Origin: Tetramitus jugosus
Lineage: Eukaryota > Heterolobosea > Eutetramitea > Acrasida > Vahlkampfiidae
Direction of reading: 5' to 3'
DNA length: 64,000 nt
NCBI GenBank assembly: GCA_937625935.1
Contig: OW569353.1
Location: 186,001 to 250,000 of the forward strand
Numbering within the stretch: position 1 is the stretch's first letter; the number at the start of each line of letters is the position of its first letter. The notes beneath the pieces are model-generated. The model did not search any database and was not told where the DNA came from. It was given only the letters and a program-made list of their open reading frames with translations. Of this stretch, positions 19,090 to 29,000 are shown piece after piece. Made by a program: the position numbers and the translations under genes.

Positions 19090-20787
19090 CTATTGATCGG
19101 CCGAGTACAGAGTGACCATTTTATCAAATGATCCTGTGGCTATAATATTGCTCGACGAAATGTCACAAGATATAATCGAATTTTTTTCCTTTGTTCGAAC
19201 TATCGTAGGACCATAAGGTGCTTTGCAAGTGTTCCAGCACTTATCCTTTCCTCCAGTTACCATCCAATCTCCGCTTGGTGAGTAGGCCAGTGATAGAACA
19301 CTGCTATCATGGACTTTGAATTGATATTCTTTCTCTTGATTCAGGTCCGAGTAATCAATCACTGTCGCGGTACCATTGCTCAAACCCACAGCAACACACC
19401 TTTGCTTCTGAGGACATGAAGCCATGGAGAATGCTGCACCTCCCATATTCCTATGTGCTAATTGTTTACCAGAGTTTACATCCCAGAATCTCACAGTTGT
19501 GTCTAATCCACTTGTAATCAGAGTGTGACCGTCCTGCGAAAGAACGACTCTGCTCACAATTCCTTCATGTCCCACAAAACTTCGAACAATACTTCCCGTT
19601 TGAACATCCCACATAATAGCTTTACCATTGTTCAAACAACTAAAACAATATTTTGAGTCAGAGCTCAACACCACCGAATACTGCTTTTCCATATTATCGG
19701 TACTGAGTGTTCTCACTGTTCTTCCTGATGCAAGATCAACGATACTCACATCTTTTGACTCACCAGATAAAAACGCAATGCTATTGTCGTTGTTTAAGGC
19801 AATTGTCCGAATAAAACTATCACCAAAGCATTTCAGCTCTAAGGTCGATTTCTTTGACTCAATTTTATCATTCATGTTCCACATTCGCAATAATCCCTTA
19901 CTTCCTGTGAACAATTTGTCACTATTGCTAGAGAAGAGAACTGAGGATACATGAGAATCATGTGGCAAACATATCTTTTTCGTTATCGTTCTTGGAACAC
20001 CAGAATTATCATCATCCTGTTGATTATCCTCAATAGAGTTACCATCGTTGTTCGAACTTCGTTGTTTACCTTTTCTTGTTCGCTTTAGGTCAATCTCTGT
20101 TGGTAACGGTGGTTGTTTCTCATTCTCCATTGATTCGTCATCGTCATCTGTCGTCGAGGTCAGATCAACATCGTTATTGTTCTGATGCTTAGCTTCATCA
20201 CTCACATATAAATCAGCCATGTGAAAGGATTCTACAGAATCCATGGATCCTTTTCCTCTACCACTTGACTTCAATTGTGAGGTCTTTCAATGAGTAAATA
20301 AACGTGTGTTCGTGTGAGAACAGTTGGTTTTAGAATAGTAACGACCGAGCACATACCTTGATTCTCTTCTCTAGATCCGGAATGGAAACCTTTTTGGCGT
20401 CTTCTACTTGTGATTTGACTCTCGATTGAGCTTCACTGGGCAGTAAATGGATATGATCATTGATAATGTGGAGCAACCTGGAATTGATCTCTGCTAGTTT
20501 GTGATTCTGTACATTGAGGTAGTAAGCTGACTCGAAGAATCGTTTGGATTGATTCTGTAAATCTGTTCTCTCTGCTTTCAATTTTTCTGCTTCAATCTTG
20601 AGAGTGCTGTATTGACTCTGAACCATGTCATGTTGATACTTGATACGATCACAGTATTCTGAGACAGATAGTTGCTAAACAATGGTGGTGAAGTCGAAAA
20701 TGAGAAATACACTTGTTAGCTAACATGTTTTGGGTACCAAGATCAAATTGTTGTTTTTTGTATGTGCTTACGTACGGTAACGGACAT
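19090..20787 (-). CDS. Groucho/TLE-like transcriptional corepressor, 3 exons
   Basis: Exons are 20787-20776 (12 nt, MSVT), 20674-20357 and 20283-19090, giving 507 residues. Introns of 101 and 73 nt are GT-AG and in phase 0. Residues 5-108 resemble the Groucho/TLE tetramerisation Q domain: SEYCDRIK, QYSTLKIEAEKLKAERTDLQ, YYLNVQNHKLAEINSRL and an ending VEDAKKVSIPDL. Human TLE has [28 protein letters not shown] and YGLNIEMHKQAEIVKRL. A short acidic linker with a basic NLS-like patch (KRTRKGKQR) follows. The C-terminal WD40 propeller starts near 208, and its last blades track TLE (HDSSVLSLAYSPSGDWMVTG, GKDKCWNTCKAPYG, SIISCDIS, IATGSFDKMVTLY). Both end domains match the family, while the GP, CcN and SP linkers are largely absent. 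It is expected to repress transcription, perhaps with the HDAC type at 10.2 kb. Confidence 0.85.
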
Positions 20788-21074
20788 TTAAACGATGTTT
20801 GAAGTTTTGGTATCTAGTTAATTTTTCTGTGCAAAGTTTTTTTGGATGGGTCAGCTACCAATCAAAGCTACTTGCGCGTTTCTGTTCTTTTGTCTTGTTG
20901 GTTTGGCGACTGACAGTTTGCTTGGACTTTACAACATCCCATGCGCCGATTGAAATCGTAAATAGTATCTTGGCGGGAACATGTCCGTTTCTCGAACCTT
21001 TTATGCAAAAATCATTATCTATCCGCAGCGCACTTCAACCAAAAAAATCAAACCAGAAAAAAACAATCACAAAG

Positions 21075-23634
21075 ATGAACTACTCGTCCTATCCACAACA
21101 ACCAATCCCACAGCAACCGTTCAACGTTGTCAGTGGAAGAGACGGTCCAACCTCTCTTGACTTTAACGGCGACAAACTTGAGATCACTCCACTTGGAAGT
21201 GGAAATGAAGTTGGAAGAAGTGCTGTTCTCGTTCAATTCAAGGGAAAGAGTGTAATGGTATGTCATTTTTTTTCACACGCTTTTTTGAAAGCTTAACTCG
21301 ATCAATATGATACTTTGCGTCAGATCCATATCACACAACACGATGAGTGATCTGTGGATTTTTTGAGAGCTTGAGGTGTTCAACTTTGATGCGAAGTATC
21401 ATATTTTGATCGTTTTTTTTTCATTGATGAGAGCTCTCCCTCTGTGAAAATAATATTTCAATAAAGCGTGTCCTTGTTTTCCAATTGTGTATGTTGTGAA
21501 TCAATTGTTCTCATTCTTCTTTTCTCTTTATGTGTTTGTGTGAACAATCTATCTAGTTTGATTGTGGTGTCCATCCTGCTTATAAAGGACTGGCTTCCCT
21601 GCCGTTCTTTGATGCCATGGATCCTTCTGCTGTTGACTTGGTTCTAGTGAGTCAGTATGTAGTCGACTATGCATTTTATGATTCTCTTTAGCTGCTTGTG
21701 AGTTTTGTCTGATTTGTTGACACAGTGTATCATTATTATTGTAATACTTTAGCTTTCACTTGGATCATTGTGGTGCTGTTCCCTACTTCTTGGAAAAGAC
21801 TGATTTCAGAGGAAGAATGTTCATGACTCATCCAACCAAGGCTATCTATAAGCTCATTCTGTCTGACTTTGTCAAAGTGAGTGATGTGAGTCCTGATGAC
21901 ACTCTGTTTACTGAACAAGATTTGGCCATCAGTTTGCAAAAGATTGAACTCATTGATTATCATCAGGAAATGGAACACAACGGTATTCGATTCTGGTGCT
22001 ACAATGCAGGACATGTGCTCGGAGCAGCCATGTTCATGATTGAGATTGCAGGAGTCAAGGTTCTGTACACTGGTGACTTTTCGAGACAATCAGATCGTCA
22101 TTTGCTCGGTGCAGAGACCCCTACCATGTCACCGGATGTTCTTATTGTTGAAGCAACTTATGGTATTCAAGTGCATGAACCTAGAAGAGAAAGAGAAATG
22201 CGTTTTACAAGCATGGTTCACGATGTCGTCAAGCAAGGAGGTCGTTGTCTTATTCCAGTGTTTGCCCTTGGTCGAGCACAAGAATTGTTGCTCATTTTGG
22301 ATGAGTTCTGGGAGTCTCACCCAGAATTGCAAAAGATTCCCATTTACTATGCGTCTTCTCTGGCCAAGAAGTGTATGTCTGTCTTCCAGACATATATTAA
22401 TATGATGAATGAGAAGATTCGTAAGCAGTTTGATATTTCCAATCCGTTCATGTTCAAGCACATCTCAAACTTGAAGAGCATTGATCACTTTGAAGACAAT
22501 GGTCCTTGTGTGATCATGGCCAGTCCTGGTATGCTCCAGAGCGGTCTCTCAAAGCAATTGTTTGAAATGTGGTGCTCTGATCGTAGAAACGGTGTTGTCC
22601 TTCCTGGCTATTGTGTCGAAGGTACACTAGCAAAGAAGATTATGTCTGAGCCTCCAGAGATTACTCTATCGACTGGAGCAGTCGTGCCTCTCAGAATGAC
22701 CATCCGTACTATCTCATTCTCGGCTCACTCTGACCGTTTGCAAACAGAAGAGTTCATTGAGAGTATCAAACCTCCTCATGTCATTCTAGTTCACGGTGAC
22801 TCCAACAACTGTAACAGATTGAGACAAGCTCTCAACCAGAAGTTTGAGAACAGCATTACCATTCACACGCCTGTAAATTGTGAAACTGTAGAAATTGTGT
22901 TCCGTGGTGAGAAGGTTGCCAAGGTTTTGGGAGATTTGGCAAAGCAGCCAGCTGAGCCTCAAGGTCTCGTATCTGGTATCCTTGTTCATAAGGACTTCCA
23001 ACATCACTTGGTCGCACCACAAGACCTGAAGACATATACAGATATTACCTGCGCTGGCGTTAAGCAGAGATTGATGGTTCCATTGCCACTGCCAAAGGAT
23101 CAAACTGAAGACAAGGAAGAAATGAAGAAGTCCACTCAAGCCTTTTGGTTAGACACCCTGTTGCGTCGATTCCAACAAGTACAGTCAATCGACGATCCAA
23201 ACAACACCAATTTGATTACACTTTGCGTTTCTGGTAGCGTGTTCATGAAGATTGACATGAACAAGCCAAATGAAGCTTCAATTGAGTGGTCTTCAAATGC
23301 TGGAAATGACATTTTAGTTGATGCTATTTGTAATTCTATTCTGGACGATGATGGAGCCATGTCTGACGAAGAAGATTATGACCCAAGAAGTGAAATGCAG
23401 ATCCTCTACGTCATCCAACAAATGTTGAGTGAACAGTACAATACTGTTTCTGTTGACCTGCAAAATCAACACATTCACTTGAATATCGATGGTTTCCCAG
23501 TTGTCATTAGCAGCTCTGGAAAGATCCAGTGTGACAACCCAAAGATTGTGAGCTTGCTCGAAATTACCATGAGAAGAATCTACCTCGCTCTTTTCCCAAT
23601 CCCAAGCATGATGGGTTGTCTCGACGAGCACTAA
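21075..23634 (+). CDS. CPSF3: CPSF73/Ysh1 pre-mRNA 3'-end endonuclease, 3 exons
   Basis: Exons are 21075-21257, 21557-21654 and 21753-23634 (2163 nt, 720 residues), with GT-AG introns of 299 and 98 nt. The second join completes the metallo-beta-lactamase signature: HFHLDH at residues 94-99 arises only after splicing. Further motifs are GHVLGAAMFMIEIAGVKVLY, YTGDFSRQ, LIPVFALGRAQELLLILDE and ASPGMLQSGLS. The beta-CASP His motifs are ISFSAHSDR and PPHVILVHGDSN. This is the zinc-dependent nuclease of CPSF/CPF that cleaves pre-mRNA before polyadenylation. The C-terminal 220 residues match the CPSF73 dimerisation region. Intron 1 contains an unusual foldback (21299-21412). Confidence 0.93.
21299..21412 (+). 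repeat. Long imperfect foldback inside CPSF3 intron 1
   Basis: Left arm 21299-21322 (CGATCAATATGATACTTTGC...) pairs with right arm 21387-21412, which reads TGATGCGAAGTATCATATTT followed by TGATCG. The pairing covers more than 20 positions with only a few mismatches or bulges. A nested imperfect inverted repeat pairs 21323-21333 with 21347-21359. The two TTTTTTGAxAGCTTxA segments at 21281-21296 and 21359-21374 are near-identical direct repeats. The structure fits an intron-encoded hairpin RNA, a small MITE-like remnant, or a splicing-modulating fold. Confidence 0.6.
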
Positions 23635-23778
23635 GAGAATTGTATTCCATTATCTCGAATGAACGAAACATTTAATTGTCCTTGCCGTAAACTTTACCCT
23701 TCAGCACTCTATTCTTGGAGCCACAAAATTCCTATTCTATTCCCCGAAAGCAAACAAAAACAAAAAACAAACCAAAAA

Positions 23779-24663
23779 ATGAGATCAAGCATGCATCTCC
23801 TCAGGAGAACAACTTCACAACAACGTGTCTTGATCAACAATACCACCAGTAATTGCAGTAATGGAATTCCATTCACCTCCATCTCCCACTCCCGCCATTT
23901 TCACTCCGACAAATATAACTCCGACAAATCAGGCGCCAACAAGTTCAGTAGTGGCAACATGGAGTCACTCAAGAACATGTTAGCTTCCATATCCAATCGT
24001 GTTCCATTCAATTTTGGAACATTGCCAGATGAACCCAGAGATTTCTTTAAGCCTCCACTGGCCAAGTGGCACGTTCCCTTTTATCGATTCTTTTTTGATC
24101 GATCGTTTGATGACAAGGAATTTTTGGAGGGATGCACATTGGCGCTCCGAGCAACGAGACAAATGCTCGTCGACGGAGATTTGGACTCTCTGAAGAATGT
24201 CATGACCAAGGAATCGTATCAGAGATTGGAAACATGGTTCAAGCGTTTGCAAGCAGGAGACAACATATCGGAAGAAGAATTTGATAGAAGTCTGGGAAAG
24301 AGGAAACGCAAGGGTGACGAAGAGGATGAGAATGAAGAGGATGCAGAAGAAGAAGAAGAAGCAGAGAACATCAAGGAACAATTGAAGGACATATTCAATA
24401 AGAAGATGACACTGAGAGGACAAGTTGATCAAGTGGACAGCGCACACATTGTTCAAATTAAGCTGAATTTCCTCGATCCATCCTTTTCAAAGTTCCACAC
24501 AGATATCATTGTACGATTCTATTTGAAGGAAGATTTAGCCATTGTGGACGAAGAAGACAATGTTGTGTTGGGAACAAAACACTCTGAGGATCGCAGAGCA
24601 TTAGTCATGTTCCACAGTGAGGAGATCAATGGACCATGGAAGATTAAGGCCTTTATCGAATAA
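23779..24663 (+). CDS. Tim44/mL45 (MBA1)-like mitochondrial protein
   Basis: The frame is open from 23659, but the ATG at 23779 follows an A-rich leader and begins a typical presequence (MRSSMHLLRRTTSQQRVL), giving 294 residues. The mature part has a conserved-looking helix block (DDKEFLEGCTLALRATRQML, LKNVMTKESYQRLETWFKRL) and a beta region (DSAHIVQIKLNFLDPSF, DIIVRFYLKEDLAIVD, WKIKAFIE). This order recalls the Tim44 C-terminal/mL45 fold, in which a cone-shaped domain contacts the inner membrane or the mitoribosome exit. A long Glu/Lys-rich insertion (GKRKRKGDEEDENEEDAEEE) interrupts the two halves. Family membership is inferred from pattern; Tim44 proper would be longer and carry a J-protein/Hsp70-binding N-terminus. 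It is convergent with AP-3 delta. Confidence 0.6.
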   Translation: MRSSMHLLRRTTSQQRVLINNTTSNCSNGIPFTSISHSRHFHSDKYNSDKSGANKFSSGNMESLKNMLASISNRVPFNFGTLPDEPRDFFKPPLAKWHVPFYRFFFDRSFDDKEFLEGCTLALRATRQMLVDGDLDSLKNVMTKESYQRLETWFKRLQAGDNISEEEFDRSLGKRKRKGDEEDENEEDAEEEEEAENIKEQLKDIFNKKMTLRGQVDQVDSAHIVQIKLNFLDPSFSKFHTDIIVRFYLKEDLAIVDEEDNVVLGTKHSEDRRALVMFHSEEINGPWKIKAFIE

Positions 24664-24826
24664 TTGAAGGAGATTGTATAGAGATTGCGGAATAAAAGTG
24701 AAGGAAAAACCATTAATTACAGATAATTGCATTGCCTTGTTTACTACCATTTGCTCTGTACAAAAACTGGTACCCACTCGAGATGGTTGCAAGTTCAGAC
24801 CAGGGTAATTCTTTTTACAAAAACGT

Positions 24827-27800
24827 CTACTTGAGAAGACGATGGACTTCGGTGATCAGTGACGTGCCGAGAGCATCATCAGAGCATCTCAACTCAATAG
24901 TTGCCTCCTTGGTTCCCTTTGTCTTTGCTTGAACAGCAACATGGTGACCTTGTACACTAGTTCCATACATTTGATAGACTTCGTCTTCGATTCTCTCGAC
25001 AACACTCACGTGAATCAACTTGCTGATTGCTCTGGCAACTTCATTCACATCGTCAATCTTGCCCTTGTATGCGATAATGGTTGAGCTCAAATGTGGTATG
25101 GCCTTCTCTCGGGCCAAATTAGCCAAAATTTCGGTTGTAATCTTCTTACCAGTGATGAACATGGAGCTAGGGAGAGCCAAAGTGAATTGAATTTGCCTCT
25201 TCTCACCGGATGACAATGTGTAGTTGACAACACCAGGCAATTCTTGTGCACGCAAGAAGCTCTTGAATTCAAAGGAAATTGAGGTGTCATTAGAGGCTCC
25301 TGGTGCGAGTGTGAACGACACCTTCTCAGGACCGGATGCAGCAGCGCTAGATCTGGTCCACTTGGTGTTCATGGTTCCATTGATCAAATAGCTGATTTCA
25401 GAGATACTTAATGCTGCGTCAGTGTTTTCAAACACGATTGGAACTGTGATGTGATTTGCATCGGAAGGATGAGCCTTGCTATCAATGCTAATCTTCAAGA
25501 AATCGTCCTTGCACAATCTCTTCAATGAGGCACTCTTCTTGGAAGAGGTCTTTGAAGCAGAGGTCTTGGATGCTCCATTAGTTGGTGAAGGACTAGTTGG
25601 AGTAGCAGGAGATCTCACCTCTTCAAACATAACAAGGCTCTCCTCCTTGGGTGCCTTCTTTGTGGACTTCTTCTTTGTTTCAGAGGATGATGAGCTCTTC
25701 TTCTTGGTGGCAATCTTTTCGCTAGACTTCTTGGTCTTCTTCTTGGTTGGCTTTTCCTCATCGGTGGCACTCTTCTTGCTGCTTCTCTTCTTCTTCTTCT
25801 CATCGGCTGCTTCTGCGGCTGGCTCCTTTGTTGACTTCTTCACTCTTTTCTTTGGTACTTCCTTAGCTTCAGAGCGCAGAGGATATGCTTGAACTTCAAA
25901 CAACTTCTCATCTGCATCAATTGGCTTTGTCAAATCAATCTTGCTCAAAAGATCGCCATTGTCAACCTTGCCACGCACAGGCTCATCAGACAAGTCAATG
26001 CCCTCTGGTGCCTCAATAACATTACTAATCTCAACTGGACCCATTTCTTCCTCCTTGACACGCTTTTTCTTTGTCTTGGTGGACTTGGATGTCTTCTTCT
26101 TGGTCTTCTTTGGCTTCACTCCAAGTTCGCTCAAGTTGTGAGTAGGGATAGATGGATCATTCTTTGATCTCTTACCGAGCATAAAGATGGTCTTGGCTTC
26201 GTTGTATCCTCCAAGTTCGGATGAGACTGATGCTGGAGCATGTTCTTCAGATTCTTCCTCTGACTCTTCTTCTTCATGTTGATATCCACCATAAGTCTCA
26301 GTTTGCTTGAATACACGTTCATCCATCAACTCAGAGAATGGAGTACCAATCCATTCATCAAGATTGAGTTCTTGTGGGGGAGCTTCTTGCAACTTTCTTT
26401 GTGCCTTTGGTGCAACTGGATTTAATTTGTCTTCGAACAGAGCATACAATTCATCAGTAATATCAAGTCCATCCTTCAACAACTCTTGATGGAGATCAAT
26501 AATCTTTTGAACTGATACCGCACGCTCTTGAATTTCTACATCAGAGCTCTTCAAGAACATTTCCAAACCTTGCTTTGTCACTTCGACAATGGATGGTAGA
26601 TCTTCCTTGACAGACTCTTCTTGTTCTGCACTCTTGCATGCATGAGTATAAATCTTGGCAATAGTCAACACATAACTGCTCTGAATTCTCAATGGTAGAG
26701 AGAGCACAGATGGTTGAGTCAGTGCTCTCAAAATATCGAGCTCCTCATGTGTAGCACAATCAGAAATGAACTCACCAGTTAACCATGCGGCAGCATACAA
26801 AACTTCGAAAACAGCGCTTGTCTCAGATGACTCAGTTTGTAATTGTGGAGAGCTGAGCAACTTGATCATTTCTTGGACACCGGAATCACGAATTGACTTG
26901 ACACGAATGAGAACATCAATCAACTGAGCAGCAATTAGCTTACCATGGGCGGCACTCTTCACTTGCGTCAAGTTAATCAAAATATCCAAGTACCACTTGA
27001 AATTAGCAATATTTGCATAATTTTCTTTGGAACATGTCAAAATAATCTTCTCAATCAAGTGATCCTTATACTTTTCTTCCATGATTGAGGCAGAGGCCTT
27101 TTCATTGATATCATTCAAGGATTTCATCAATCTAGTAATAATGGACTTCAAATTCTTTGGGTTCACAACACCACACAACAAATCCAGAGATCTTTGGCGA
27201 ATAGTAATATCATCATCATTCAAGCAAGCAATGATAGTGTCCTTGATATCAGCAATGATACGAGGATATTGATCCATCAAATTATTCAAACCGAGCAATC
27301 CCAAATACTTCAAATTCTGATCAGGATCCTCAACGAACATTTTCAGTTTCTCTGAAGCAAGCTTCACGACTGTCATGTGCTTAGACATGCCTCTCGTCAC
27401 TGTACACAAGCATTCATACAACAAACTCTTTGCAGGTGTTGTCTGAATTAAATTTGCCATTGGTTCAACCAACTTCTTGGCCAATCGAGGCTCATGTGGT
27501 GCCAAAGATCCAAATAATTTCACAATTTTGATTGTTGTCCAATTATTGTTCAATGAGGTCAATAATTTGAAAAATACAGGTGCCATTCCCAAGTAGTTGT
27601 TTGGATTCTTTCTAGCCAACTCACAAATGACATTGACTGAAGCACTCACAACACTTGGATGAGGATCAGCGAGCTTCTCCTTCAAACGAGGGAAGGATGG
27701 TCTCAATGCATCAGGATACTGCAAGAAGATTTTGTACAGAACCAAAATGGCCTTCTTTCGCACATAGGCCTTGGTCGAATTCAATAGTGATACAATTTCA

Positions 27801-28464
27801 CTCACCAAATCACGAGCTAAATCAGGTGTACAAATATTACTCAAGCATTGAATGGCCAAACCGACTTCATATTGATTCGAACTTGTCAAATCCTACAATA
27901 GATGATTATTGTTCGTTCAATTCACACAATCATAGCCATCACAAAACCACAATTACAAGAAAATGAGAACGAAAAATGGTTGTTAAAAACATGTGACCAC
28001 CACACAGGAAAAAAACAGAGTGCAAAATAGCAAACATTGAAATACAAACTCTTCTGAATGTTTGAGAAGTCAAAATCATGACATCAGTGTCCTTTGTGAA
28101 ACTTTGACTTGCAGCAAGGTAACCTGCTCTCTTCAAAGTGAAGCTTGGGTTAGACATGACCTCCAAGATGTTGAAAGCAGCCCATTCCATATCATAACCA
28201 AGCATGTGCAACTATTGTAAAAAAATGAAAAATGTGAATAAAAAAAGAACAAATAAATTTTTGAGATGAAAAAAAGAGGAAGAGAATATTCTGCCAACGA
28301 CAACTTACATAAGTGAGCTTCTGTATAGCAACAGCCTTCTTTTTTATGTCATTAGCTTTCAATTCATTTCTAATTTCATTGATGGCTGTTCTGATGTACG
28401 CTTCTTCATTGTGTTTGTGGGCGCGAATTCCCTTCACAAGATCTGTCAGTGATTTCTCGAACAT
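24827..28464 (-). CDS. AP3D1: AP-3 adaptor complex subunit delta, 3 exons
   Basis: Exons are 28464-28309, 28211-28050 and 27892-24827 (156+162+3066 nt, 1127 residues), with phase-0 introns of 97 and 157 nt. Joins restore adaptin sequence: KLTY-LHMLGYDMEWAAFN and FRR-DLTSSNQYEVGLA (human LTYLQMLGYDISWAAFN, SQYDTGVAL). The HEAT-repeat trunk follows (SFPRLKEKLADPHPSVVSAS, NVICELARKNPNNYL, NWTTIKIVKLFGSLAPHEPR, DPDQNLKYLGLLGLNNL). A Lys/Ser/Glu-rich hinge (about 590-770) comes next, then a C-terminal appendage-like region. AP-3 sorts cargo from endosomes or TGN to lysosome-related compartments. The second intron uses a GTTTGT donor. Length is close to animal AP3D1. Confidence 0.93.
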
Positions 28465-29000
28465 GACCGTCTAATCAATTGATAAATATTTTTTTTCTAT
28501 GAAGTTTGTTGTTTTGTTGTTGGAGTTTTTCTTTTTCGATTCTGCGTGTAATTTCGCCGCCATCCTTTTGGAAGCAAATTGAAAGTTCAGCCAACCGAAA
28601 TTCCTGGTCGGTGTTCCAAGAGGTTGTGAGAAGTCGTTTGAATGCATCTGTGATCTAGCTTCGCCATCAATAGAGCCATTAACTGAGTCATTAAATAAAC
28701 GATAATTAAGCTTAAAATGTGTTCACTTATTGATTGACATGGTTACCAGACCCATTATTCCTTGTTTGACACTCCGGAGAAATCCCGATGCCTGTTGCAG
28801 AAACAAAATCCTCAAATCCTCGCGTGTTGTCAAAACAAGGTGTTCTCTTCCTCTTCCCTCACTACAAGAAAGCCACACAAACAACATCCAAAAACACACA
28901 TCCACACAACAAAAAAAATCATCTTCACGTCAATCACAAAAAAAAAACAGCGCAATCCCACCAAAAACATTAGTTATCATTATTATTATTGCACGTACAA
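28465..29000. other. Divergent intergenic region (AP-3 delta / RhoGEF promoters)
   Basis: This gap of 536 nt lies between divergent starts. The right part (28880-28990) is A- and CA-rich and looks like the leader of the RhoGEF gene. The middle (28550-28680) is more GC-rich. Overlapping short ORFs in three plus frames are low-complexity and not credible. No specific motif is recognised. Confidence 0.3.
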
